Shown: positions 1-7,705 of the stretch, piece after piece | How the letters are laid out: each line of letters opens with the position of its first letter | Numbering within the stretch: position 1 is the stretch's first letter | NCBI GenBank assembly: GCA_947259225.1 | Contig: CAMYLK010000027.1 | Span: forward strand, 1 to 32,964 | Direction of reading: 5' to 3' | Origin: an uncultured Desulfobulbaceae bacterium | Lineage (GTDB): Bacteria > Desulfobacterota > Desulfobulbia > Desulfobulbales > Desulfobulbaceae | DNA length: 32,964 bases | Made by a program: the position numbers and the translations under genes | Notes under the pieces: model-generated | Told to the model about the DNA's origin: nothing | Databases searched by the model: none | Seen by the model: only the letters and a program-made list of their open reading frames with translations

Positions 1-1
1 C

Positions 2-733
2 GCGGTCCAGTTTTACAGGGACCATGGTTTTATTCCATGGGCATTATGTAATTTCCTGGTTCTGCTTGGCTGGAATCCTGGTACTGATCAGGAAATTTTC
101 AGCCGGAAAGAATTGATAGAGGCCTTCTCCCTTGAGCGCATAAGCAAGGTCAACTCGGTCTTTAATTACCGCAAGGATGACCCCAAATTTTTCACCGACC
201 CCAAGGCAATTTCCATTAACAGTCACTATCTTCGTACAATGCCCATCGCTGAAATAATGGAGATGGTCAAGATACATTTTCAGGATGTGGGCCTGTGGAC
301 TGAAGAATACGAAGGCGAGCAAAAAGAGTGGTTTCTCAACACTCTTGATCTCATAAGAGACCGCTTCCATACCATCAACGATTTTTCCAAAGCAGGTCGA
401 GCCTATTTTGCTGATGACTACATTGTTGAGCAGAAACCACTGAAAAAAAATATCCTAAAGCATCCACATCTTAAAAAATGGCTTCCCATGCTCTCAAGTC
501 GATTCTCCACACTTGAAACCTTTGACAAGGAATCTGCGGAAAATATCACCCGGGAACTGGCCACAGAACTCGAAATCAAGCCCGGCATTCTTATTAACGG
601 CATGCGGACTGTACTGACTGGCCAGCTAGCAGGTCCCGGCATGTTTGACATTCTGGTTGCCCTGGGTAGAGAACGCGTCGTTGAACGACTTGAAAATATT
701 GACAGACTATATGCAATGACTGACGAGTCATGA
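2..733 (+). CDS. gltX: Glutamyl-tRNA synthetase, 3' part (partial at left edge)
   Basis: Glutamyl-tRNA synthetase charges tRNA(Glu) with glutamate in the cytoplasm. Only the C-terminal ~243 residues are inside the window; the frame is open from base 2 with no start, so the HIGH and KMSKS catalytic motifs lie upstream and cannot be checked. The visible part begins with the end of the catalytic/stem-contact region ([18 protein letters not shown], then [12 protein letters not shown]), which is highly typical of bacterial GluRS, followed by the helical anticodon-binding domain ending around [20 protein letters not shown]. The stop TGA at 731-733 overlaps a possible ATG at 730 of the next gene, glnS, so the two synthetase genes are very probably co-transcribed. 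An ATG at 113 lies inside the domain and is not the real start. Confidence 0.93.
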   Translation, partial: AVQFYRDHGFIPWALCNFLVLLGWNPGTDQEIFSRKELIEAFSLERISKVNSVFNYRKDDPKFFTDPKAISINSHYLRTMPIAEIMEMVKIHFQDVGLWTEEYEGEQKEWFLNTLDLIRDRFHTINDFSKAGRAYFADDYIVEQKPLKKNILKHPHLKKWLPMLSSRFSTLETFDKESAENITRELATELEIKPGILINGMRTVLTGQLAGPGMFDILVALGRERVVERLENIDRLYAMTDES

Positions 734-741
734 GGAATAAC

Positions 742-2457
742 ATGGAAAACAACAAATACAATGATGATAATTCAGCCCGAACTGCGGGCGGCAAACCTCA
801 GGACTTTATTCGCACCATCATTGCCGAGGATCTCAAATCCGGAAAACATAAACAGGTCATCACCCGTTTTCCACCTGAGCCAAACGGGTTTCTCCATATC
901 GGCCACGCCAAGTCCATCTGTCTCAATTTTGGTATTGCCGGAGAGTTTAATTCTGTATGCCACCTGCGTTTCGATGACACCAATCCCGGCAAAGAATCCA
1001 CCGACTATGTGGAAGCGATTAAAAATGATGTCCACTGGCTTGGTTTTGACTGGGGCGAGCATTTGTTCTATGCATCTGACTATTTTGACAAGCTTTATGG
1101 CTATGCAGTACAGCTTATCAAGTTGGGCAAGGCGTATGTATGTCACCTGAATGCCGACGAAATACGTGAGCAGCGAGGTACCCTGACCGAACCAGGACAG
1201 GAAAGCCCCTACCGAGACCGTAGTGTTGCGGAAAACCTGGTACTATTCGAGCAGATGAAACATGGGGAACTGGCCGAGGGAAGCTGTGTACTTCGGGCAA
1301 AAATTGACATGACATCTCCCAACATTCTGATGCGTGACCCTGTGATCTACCGGATCCTGAAAACCAGCCATCATCGAACGGGAGATAAGTGGTGCATCTA
1401 TCCCATGTATGACTTTACCCACTGCCTGTCGGATATGATGGAAGGGATAACCCATTCTCTCTGTACTCTGGAATTTGAAAATAACCGCCCTCTTTATGAT
1501 TGGGTACTCGACGCTCTGAATACACCCTGTCATCCGCAGCAGATTGAATTTGCCCGACTTAACATCAATTATGCGATAATGAGCAAACGAAAACTTCTCC
1601 AGCTTGTTGATGAAGGATATGTCTCCGGCTGGAATGACCCGAGAATGCTTACCATATCCGGTCTGCGACGGCGCGGTTACACACCATTATCCATTCGCAA
1701 CTTCTGTGAAGTCATTGGTATTGGCAAACGGGCATCATGGATTGACATGGGTGTACTTGAAAATGCTGTTCGTGATGACCTGAACGAGCATGCCCCGCGG
1801 GTGATGGGTGTTTTAAAACCGCTGAAGGTGGTGATCACGAACTACCCGGATGATAAGATGGAAGAGGTCACAGCACAGAATCACCCAAAAATACCAGAAA
1901 TGGGAACAAGAAAAGTCCCCTTTGGCCGCGAATTATATATTGAGGCAACCGATTTCATGGAAGATCCGCCTAAAAAGTTTTTCCGTCTGGGCCCGGGAAG
2001 AGAAGTGCGGCTGCGGTACGCTTACTTCATTACCTGTCATGATGTCATAAAAGACCAAAACGGTGAGGTTATTGAAATTCACTGCACTTATGATCCGGAA
2101 ACCTCAGGTGGAAATGCTCCTGATGGACGGAAGGTAAAAGGAACGATCCACTGGGTGTCTGCCCGGCATGCCGTTCAAGCTGAGATACGTCTGTATGACA
2201 GGCTTTTCACCGTTGAACATCCTGACATGGACAAGGAAAAGGATTTTAAAGAATTTCTTAATCCTCACTCATTGGAAATATTGCAACAGTGCATGCTTGA
2301 ACCATCGTTGAAGGATGCCGGGACAGATGACCGTTTTCAGTTTGAGCGCCAGGGTTACTTTTATCTGGACAAAGAGGAGTCCAGGTCAGATCACCCTGTT
2401 TTCAACAGAATTGCAACTCTTCGTGACACCTGGGCAAAGATAGCCAGGAAGAAATGA
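742..2457 (+). CDS. glnS: Glutaminyl-tRNA synthetase
   Basis: Glutaminyl-tRNA synthetase attaches glutamine directly to tRNA(Gln). The class I signature HIGH is at residues 52-55 ([11 protein letters not shown]) and the KMSKS-equivalent IMSKR at about 279-283; the C-terminal half carries the beta-barrel anticodon-binding domain of GlnRS. Length is 571 residues, close to the ~555 usual for bacterial GlnRS. I chose ATG at 742 because a GAGGA ribosome-binding site lies at 732-736, five bases upstream; an in-frame ATG at 730 overlaps the gltX stop as ATGA but has no such site. GluRS and GlnRS side by side suggest that Gln-tRNA(Gln) is made directly rather than only through GatCAB; that last point is inference. 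The gene ends before a strong terminator hairpin at 2595-2638. Confidence 0.95.
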   Translation: MENNKYNDDNSARTAGGKPQDFIRTIIAEDLKSGKHKQVITRFPPEPNGFLHIGHAKSICLNFGIAGEFNSVCHLRFDDTNPGKESTDYVEAIKNDVHWLGFDWGEHLFYASDYFDKLYGYAVQLIKLGKAYVCHLNADEIREQRGTLTEPGQESPYRDRSVAENLVLFEQMKHGELAEGSCVLRAKIDMTSPNILMRDPVIYRILKTSHHRTGDKWCIYPMYDFTHCLSDMMEGITHSLCTLEFENNRPLYDWVLDALNTPCHPQQIEFARLNINYAIMSKRKLLQLVDEGYVSGWNDPRMLTISGLRRRGYTPLSIRNFCEVIGIGKRASWIDMGVLENAVRDDLNEHAPRVMGVLKPLKVVITNYPDDKMEEVTAQNHPKIPEMGTRKVPFGRELYIEATDFMEDPPKKFFRLGPGREVRLRYAYFITCHDVIKDQNGEVIEIHCTYDPETSGGNAPDGRKVKGTIHWVSARHAVQAEIRLYDRLFTVEHPDMDKEKDFKEFLNPHSLEILQQCMLEPSLKDAGTDDRFQFERQGYFYLDKEESRSDHPVFNRIATLRDTWAKIARKK

Positions 2458-2594
2458 ACTGATACATTGCTCAACCCATTTCATGTGTTCTTGAGCGGCC
2501 TGGCGGTTTGCAAACAGGACACGATCACTGTTTTTTGCAGGATGATTGGTTTTTATATTTTCGATCTATAGTCCAGATAAACTATTTTCTAGAT

Positions 2595-2638
2595 AAAAAA
2601 AAGCGTGGAACGGATGGCCCGTTCCACGCTTTTTTTTT
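2595..2638. terminator. Bidirectional intrinsic terminator
   Basis: An 11-bp perfect stem (GCGTGGAACGG at 2603-2613 with CCGTTCCACGC at 2619-2629) closes a 5-base loop. It is flanked by A8 (2595-2602) and T9 (2630-2638), so it can end transcription from both sides: glnS from the left and the multihaem cytochrome gene from the right. This is the clearest terminator in the window. Confidence 0.93.
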
Positions 2639-2664
2639 GCAATCAGATAGTATAAACTAATTCA

Positions 2665-4389
2665 TCATCCTCCCAGTTTAAGCAAAGGTTTTACCCTGTC
2701 ATATGTCTTGGGTGCATGACATCCTACGACACAGGTTCCACCATCCTTTGTCTTGGTAAACTGGATCGGATAGGACCAGCTGCCAAACGGTACCTCCTCA
2801 CGGACATGCTTAGCCTGCGTACTGGCATGTGCGCCATGACATGAGGTACAGGTTCGACCTTTCTTCCTGTTCACGTGGAGGAAGTGAAGATTGTACTTGC
2901 CGTCACGGAAGTTGGTAAGCTTTTCAGTTGATTTCTTCTTGGCAATGTCCTTGTTGTGGCAGCCAAAACAAAGGTCATACTTGCTCTCACTGTACGAATC
3001 ATAAAAATTCATCGGGAATGCCCTGCCAAGAAGCTTGACATAGGTAGACCCATGGATCTTGTTATGACAGGCGGTACAGTCACCGGTCTTAACCGGTCCA
3101 TGACGGAACTTGGAATCTGCTACTTCCTCACCGAGTTCAGTATGACATTGGAAGCAAAGTTTCTCCATTGTATCATCAAGCAACGGTTTATAGTTTGATG
3201 AATGCGGTCTGTGACAGGAGGCGCAGCGTCCTTCATCAACAGGCGCATGTTTGAACTTGGCGTTAGCTATGTCCTGGAAGAGCTTGGGGCTCTTTTTCTG
3301 ATGACAATCCTTACACAGCGCATTCTGTTCTTTAATAAGCTGCATCTTATAGTCCGAACTGTGCGGATCATGACATTGACCACAGTCCTCTTTTACAGGA
3401 GCATGAACCTGCTTTAAATTGAACGAATCCCGCCTGTCTGCATGACACTGAAAACAAACCTGACCGTCTGACTTTGGAGCTATGAGCAACTGCTCAACGT
3501 CGGAAGCATGAGCATTGTGGCAGGCAATACAGTCACCAACGCCCACCGGACCATGCTGAAATTTTCTGGAGAATATAGTTTTATCATGACAGTTGAAGCA
3601 GAGAGCGCTCACAGATTTGCCTTTGCCTTTACCCTTCAGCTGAAAACGTTTTGCCGATTGGTGAGGATCATGACATGTTGAACACCCTTCTTCAACCGGG
3701 GCATGGACAACCTTCTTGTTAAACTCTTCTTCCTTGGCCTGGTGGCAAACCATACACAGGGTACGATCATCACGGGCAATCTGTCGCGCCCTGAAACTAC
3801 CGTGCGGATTATGACATGAAACACAGACCCCTGCTCCCACAGGCCCATGTACATATTCCATACTGGCCAGCTTGTTTCCGTGGCACTTGGCAGTGGTACA
3901 ATCGGCCCGTGCAGGTACGTTCTTTTTGAAATCATATTTACCTCTGCGGAACTTATGACAGTCCTTGCAGTTCATTGATTTGATTCCGGAATGGATATAA
4001 TAACGTTTGAATCCTTTTTTGGGCTTATCTTTCTTGCCGCCGAGATAGACTTTCGCCTCTGTGCTAAGTTTTCCGGCAGAAACCTTAATTGTGTTCTCTC
4101 CTTTTTTCAGGGTAACCATGGTGCCAAACCCGCCACCTTCAACGGGAAGGACTCCTTTGTTGCCTGCGGTAACCCCCTTGACAGTGACTGATTTGATATC
4201 ATCACCTTCAACGGAACCAGCCAAAAAAATCTGGCTTTCGGTAACCCAGGCTTTGTCAAGCGGTGCTATAAGATTAATCCCGGCAGCACCGGCTGAGGTG
4301 AAAAAACCACCCAGTAAGCTGATACACATAATCAGCGTGGCACCCACAGCAAAATGTTTTGCCACTTGGTTAACACCTTGTTTTTTCAT
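2665..4389 (-). CDS. Secreted multihaem cytochrome c, up to 16 haem-binding sites
   Basis: A 574-residue exported cytochrome c. Residues 1-36 form a signal peptide (MKKQG, hydrophobic core, cleavage near SAGAA). Residues ~38-116 look like a small beta-sandwich (Ig-like/glucodextranase-B-like; LIAPLDKAWVTESQIFLAGSV...GENTIKVSAG). From residue 141 on there are 14 CXXCH haem motifs (141, 189, 212, 236, 264, 287, 312, 336, 359, 389, 412, 438, 474, 514), one CX4CH (164-170) and one CX3CH (553-558). Motifs come in pairs with a recurring HGPV or HAPV stretch and CHxPH, as in the 'doubled CXXCH' family, giving many extra His residues for bis-His ligation. A likely role is periplasmic or cell-surface electron transfer; the partner is unknown. 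GGGGGA precedes the ATG as ribosome-binding site. It appears separately transcribed from the TlpA/TPR gene 250 bases upstream. Confidence 0.92.
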   Translation of the reverse strand: MKKQGVNQVAKHFAVGATLIMCISLLGGFFTSAGAAGINLIAPLDKAWVTESQIFLAGSVEGDDIKSVTVKGVTAGNKGVLPVEGGGFGTMVTLKKGENTIKVSAGKLSTEAKVYLGGKKDKPKKGFKRYYIHSGIKSMNCKDCHKFRRGKYDFKKNVPARADCTTAKCHGNKLASMEYVHGPVGAGVCVSCHNPHGSFRARQIARDDRTLCMVCHQAKEEEFNKKVVHAPVEEGCSTCHDPHQSAKRFQLKGKGKGKSVSALCFNCHDKTIFSRKFQHGPVGVGDCIACHNAHASDVEQLLIAPKSDGQVCFQCHADRRDSFNLKQVHAPVKEDCGQCHDPHSSDYKMQLIKEQNALCKDCHQKKSPKLFQDIANAKFKHAPVDEGRCASCHRPHSSNYKPLLDDTMEKLCFQCHTELGEEVADSKFRHGPVKTGDCTACHNKIHGSTYVKLLGRAFPMNFYDSYSESKYDLCFGCHNKDIAKKKSTEKLTNFRDGKYNLHFLHVNRKKGRTCTSCHGAHASTQAKHVREEVPFGSWSYPIQFTKTKDGGTCVVGCHAPKTYDRVKPLLKLGG

Positions 4390-4639
4390 TACTTCCCCCT
4401 TTTAAGCCTTAATATATTCCATTTAAGAAGACACTGAGATTGAAAACAAAAAAGTATCACAAGAAAAAGACTTCTATTTTAAGGATACATTTAAAAAACA
4501 ATTAAGCACAAAACCGCTGGCAAAGTCAATCAATAAGAACATTGACCATTCATTCTGCTGGTATAAGAGCAAATAAAACTGCTAAAAAACAGAACGCGTT
4601 TTCAGGCGCCCTGTTTCCAACATTTTATCCATTAAAAAA
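4390..4639. other. Intergenic region upstream of the cytochrome gene
   Basis: This AT-rich 250-base stretch has no convincing gene. Its left end should hold the promoter of the multihaem cytochrome gene; on the minus strand a TATATT-like -10 lies at about 4409-4414, but no good -35 could be fixed. Its right end holds the terminator candidate of the TlpA/TPR gene. A 67-codon open frame on the plus strand (4542-4745) runs into the neighbouring gene and is treated as chance. Confidence 0.5.
4584..4616 (-). terminator. Probable terminator of the TlpA/TPR gene
   Basis: Read on the minus strand, AAACAG (4616-4611) pairs with CTGTTT (4592-4587), with an inner GCG/CGC pair (4609-4607 with 4598-4596) separated by a small asymmetric internal loop. 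A run of T residues (complement of A6 at 4584-4589) follows. It starts 24 bases after the stop codon of the minus-strand gene. The imperfect stem makes it weaker than the one at 2595. Confidence 0.5.
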
Positions 4640-5686
4640 TTATTCGAATTCGACTTCTTTTTGGGCCAATTCGAAAGCCTTGCGATACTCCTTGGCCGCA
4701 TCGGCAAATTTTTCCTGTTTTTCGAGAAGGGTCCCGACTATATAATGAAGCTCTGCATTTCTTGAATTTCTGAACATAAGTGCTTTGAGATCACCCAGTG
4801 CGTCGTCTATCTGTCCTTCTTCAGCCATAATCCTCGCATCACAGATGTTTGCCGGGAGATAGGAATCATCAAGTTCATAGGCCTTATCCAATGCCTTTTT
4901 TGCTTCTTCAAGCTGGCCTTTGTCAATATACAGGCATCCGAGGTGAGCCTGAGCTTCAACCAGATTCGGATTAAGAGCAATTGCCTTTTGCAGCTCACTG
5001 ATAGCTGAATCTACCTGGCCGCGTTTTATCATAACTGTTGCCATCTCGACATGACGGCCGTATTTCTTTTCTTCTTCAGATTTCTCTTTCATTTCCGGCC
5101 GCAATTCCTTTTCAACATCAGCCCGTGTTTTTTCACCAAGCATAATTGCGACTTCACCTTTTAACCTGTCAGTGAAGTCATGACTGTACCCTAGACCGGA
5201 GGCAACCTTGCCATCCTTGTCAATCAGGAGAACTGAAGGCACGACAAATATTCCCAGGTCACCATATGCTTTTTTGGTTTCATCCATGTATGCAGGTATT
5301 TTGCCGCTCAGTCCACTGACTACTTCCTGCATAATCTCTTTTGTATCGCCCTGGGCATTAACCAGAATAACTTTCACTTTCTTTTCTTCCAGGAACGGGA
5401 GGATTTCTTCGGTTGCCGTGAAAGTCTTTAATGATCTGGTTTTCTTGGTATCCATGTCTGCTCCCCAGAAAACAATGGCTGCCGGATTCCCTTTCAGGCT
5501 TTCAATTGTAACGGTAGAGCCATCAGTTATTCCCTGAAAGCTGAGGGCTGGAACAGAATCTCCAACAGCGATTGCCCTGAATGGAAAAGAGGATGCAATA
5601 CTTGCATTGCAGAATAAGAATAACAGGCAGAAAATGCCGAGAAAGAGCAAACTGATTCTTGGCTTTGAGTACACATTATTAATCAT
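4640..5686 (-). CDS. Secreted thioredoxin-fold (TlpA-like) protein with C-terminal TPRs, redox cysteines missing
   Basis: A 348-residue exported two-domain protein. Residues 1-32 are a signal peptide with a long hydrophobic core (ISLLFLGIFCLLFLFC). Residues ~38-185 match the TlpA/ResA/AhpC fold: GDSVPALSF at the start, AIVFWGADMD where the active-site WCxxC belongs, and FVVPSVLLID with the cis-proline (P150). The active site reads WGADM (from W74), so both catalytic cysteines are absent and thiol-disulfide exchange is not expected. Residues ~208-340 hold about three to four tetratricopeptide repeats (ISELQKAIALNP, EEAKKALDKAYELD, DAAKEYRKAFELA), a protein-binding platform. It probably acts as an extracytoplasmic binding or assembly factor; a link to the cytochrome downstream is inference from position. 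AAGGAG lies six bases before the ATG. Confidence 0.85.
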   Translation of the reverse strand: MINNVYSKPRISLLFLGIFCLLFLFCNASIASSFPFRAIAVGDSVPALSFQGITDGSTVTIESLKGNPAAIVFWGADMDTKKTRSLKTFTATEEILPFLEEKKVKVILVNAQGDTKEIMQEVVSGLSGKIPAYMDETKKAYGDLGIFVVPSVLLIDKDGKVASGLGYSHDFTDRLKGEVAIMLGEKTRADVEKELRPEMKEKSEEEKKYGRHVEMATVMIKRGQVDSAISELQKAIALNPNLVEAQAHLGCLYIDKGQLEEAKKALDKAYELDDSYLPANICDARIMAEEGQIDDALGDLKALMFRNSRNAELHYIVGTLLEKQEKFADAAKEYRKAFELAQKEVEFE

Positions 5687-5962
5687 TTGGTTCTCCTTCG
5701 ATTTTTTGTATGTATTTACAGAATCTTAGTTTCATTAAGAGCAGCATCAGAATAAATTAAAGCAGATTAAAAAAAAAAATGCAAAATTTCAGTGAGCGTC
5801 ACACACAAATACATTCAGTAAACGAGCCAGAAATCCATTGATATCATTTCTGTCAACCTCCTTCCTATCTTTTTAGTATCATTTCTTGTTTTTTTCGATA
5901 TAATTAATTACATATTGGTAATACATGGACTTTTTATCATGAAATAACGGTTCCTATAAAGA
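5687..5962. other. Divergent intergenic region (TlpA/TPR gene versus GGDEF-EAL gene)
   Basis: A 276-base AT-rich, non-coding stretch between divergent genes. It contains the 10-mer TATCATTTCT twice in direct orientation (5842-5851 and 5877-5886, 35 bases apart) and a TATAAT box at 5899-5904 that could serve the GGDEF-EAL gene. No small gene or stable hairpin is evident. Confidence 0.5.
5876..5904 (+). promoter_or_regulatory. Candidate sigma-70 promoter of the GGDEF-EAL gene
   Basis: A perfect -10 TATAAT is at 5899-5904, about 59 bases before the ATG. The sequence 17 bases upstream (GTATCA, 5876-5881) is only a poor -35. The call rests on the -10 alone. Confidence 0.35.
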
Positions 5963-7645
5963 ATGTCTGTAAAATTCATCTCATTACTTTTTATCCTTAT
6001 CGGCACAGGCTGTCTCATTCTGTCTCTTCAGCCAACCAAGCATATCTATGATTTTGAAAAAAAACATCGACTTGCATGGAGATGGCTGGGCATCCTGATT
6101 CTCATGTTTCTTGCCGGCTATCTTTATTACAGTTTCAAAGTGATGACCCAGGAAAATCACCTCCTTGACCTGCTCCTTTCACTTATTCTTTTTGGTGGAG
6201 GCATTTTCGTCTTTATGGTAACCCGTCTCAGCCTGCAGACTCTGGAAACTATAAAAGAAATTGCGGACACGGAACGGTACAGGGCTCTCCATGATGAGCT
6301 TACCGAACTGCCGAACAGGACACTTCTCTATGAACGCATCGAGCAGGCTATGCTTCTTGCAGATCGTGAACAGGCACCCATCTCAATCCTGCTCATGGAC
6401 CTTAACCGCTTTAAAGAAATAAATGATACCCTGGGACATTTTTACGGTGACTATCTTCTGCAGATGATCGCACCCCGGCTAAGGAAAAGTATACGAAAAT
6501 CCGACACTATTGCCCGTTTCGGGGGAGATGAGTTTGCTGTTGTTCTCCCAGGTGTTGAACTTGAACAGGCCATTAATATTTCTGAAAAAATCGCCCTGGC
6601 AATGGAAGAACCATTTCAGATTGAAGGTAATCTTCTCAGTATCGACGTCAGTATCGGCATTGCCCTCTACCCTGATCATGGTGCTGACAGTGACACCCTT
6701 TTGCAGCACGCAGACGTTGCCCTTTACGCCGCAAAAAAATCGAGCAATACATACTATGCCGTATACAATGCCGATCATGACGAGCATAGTATGGAAAGGC
6801 TGATGCTGACAGTTGAACTGCGCGAAGCGATCAAGAAAGAGGAACTTGTCCTGCTATACCAGCCTAAATACTCTCTGCTGGAAGGGGAAGTCTGCGGTGT
6901 CGAAGCCCTTGTCCGCTGGCCCCGTGCAGGAGACAAGTCATTATTGCTACCGGAATTCTTCCTGCCGGTTGCCGAGAAAACCGGACTGATCCGCCCACTG
7001 ACTTACCTTATCTTTGATATGGTCTTTGAACAGATATCGTTTTGGAAAAGTCATGGAAAATCTTTACCTGTTTCAATTAATCTCTCAACCAAGGTTCTGC
7101 ATGACCTTGAATTACCTGATCATGTGCACACCATTATGAAAAAATGGAAGATCGACCCGTCTACTGTTACCCTTGAAATCACAGAAAGCAGTATGATGGT
7201 TGATCCCGACCTCGCGTTCAAAATCATTCAGGACCTCATAAATCTCGGCCTCAGTCTGTCCGTAGACGATTTTGGAACGGGGTACTCTTCCCTGGCACTT
7301 CTGAAGAAGCTTCCAGGCTGTGAACTCAAAATCGACCAGTCATTCATAGCGGATATGGATACCAACATCAACGACCTGAACATTGTGCAGACATCCATAA
7401 CCCTGGCCAAGAATATGGAACTCAATGTGGTTGCCGAAGGTGTTGAATCTAGAAAGGCTCTCGACAAACTGATTGAGATGGAATGCGATATAGTTCAGGG
7501 ATACTATCTTTGCAAGCCTGTCCCTGCGGAAGAGGTCCTGAATAAAATTATTGAGCTCAATTCGTCAGGCTACCGTATCAAGCCTAAGCAGGGTGACGAG
7601 TCCCAACCGAAACAGGCCCAGGTGTACCAGATCCACAAAAAATAA
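5963..7645 (+). CDS. Membrane-bound GGDEF-EAL cyclic-di-GMP enzyme
   Basis: A 560-residue signalling protein that may both make and degrade cyclic di-GMP. Three hydrophobic segments (about 3-22, 41-58, 67-88) anchor it in the inner membrane with no recognisable periplasmic sensor. The GGDEF domain (~105-270) has the intact active site RFGGDEF (185-191) and an RxxD inhibitory site (178-181) five residues before it. The EAL domain (~285-535) keeps E314-A-L, the DDFGTGYSSL loop, KIDQSFI and EGVES, which are the metal and catalytic residues of an active phosphodiesterase. Which activity dominates cannot be told from sequence. The ATG at 5963 follows a weak ribosome-binding site (AAAG). The gene stands alone and converges on mltF. 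Confidence 0.94.
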   Translation: MSVKFISLLFILIGTGCLILSLQPTKHIYDFEKKHRLAWRWLGILILMFLAGYLYYSFKVMTQENHLLDLLLSLILFGGGIFVFMVTRLSLQTLETIKEIADTERYRALHDELTELPNRTLLYERIEQAMLLADREQAPISILLMDLNRFKEINDTLGHFYGDYLLQMIAPRLRKSIRKSDTIARFGGDEFAVVLPGVELEQAINISEKIALAMEEPFQIEGNLLSIDVSIGIALYPDHGADSDTLLQHADVALYAAKKSSNTYYAVYNADHDEHSMERLMLTVELREAIKKEELVLLYQPKYSLLEGEVCGVEALVRWPRAGDKSLLLPEFFLPVAEKTGLIRPLTYLIFDMVFEQISFWKSHGKSLPVSINLSTKVLHDLELPDHVHTIMKKWKIDPSTVTLEITESSMMVDPDLAFKIIQDLINLGLSLSVDDFGTGYSSLALLKKLPGCELKIDQSFIADMDTNINDLNIVQTSITLAKNMELNVVAEGVESRKALDKLIEMECDIVQGYYLCKPVPAEEVLNKIIELNSSGYRIKPKQGDESQPKQAQVYQIHKK

Positions 7646-7705
7646 GCGGCTGATATTCTACTATCAACTCAGTCAGACCGGAGACGATATAGAGGTGCTG
7701 CAATG

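Noticed and set aside
2665..4389. Plus-strand open frames of 60-115 codons opposite the cytochrome gene
   Set aside because: They are shadows of the repetitive CXXCH coding pattern on the other strand, with no ribosome-binding sites or family features.
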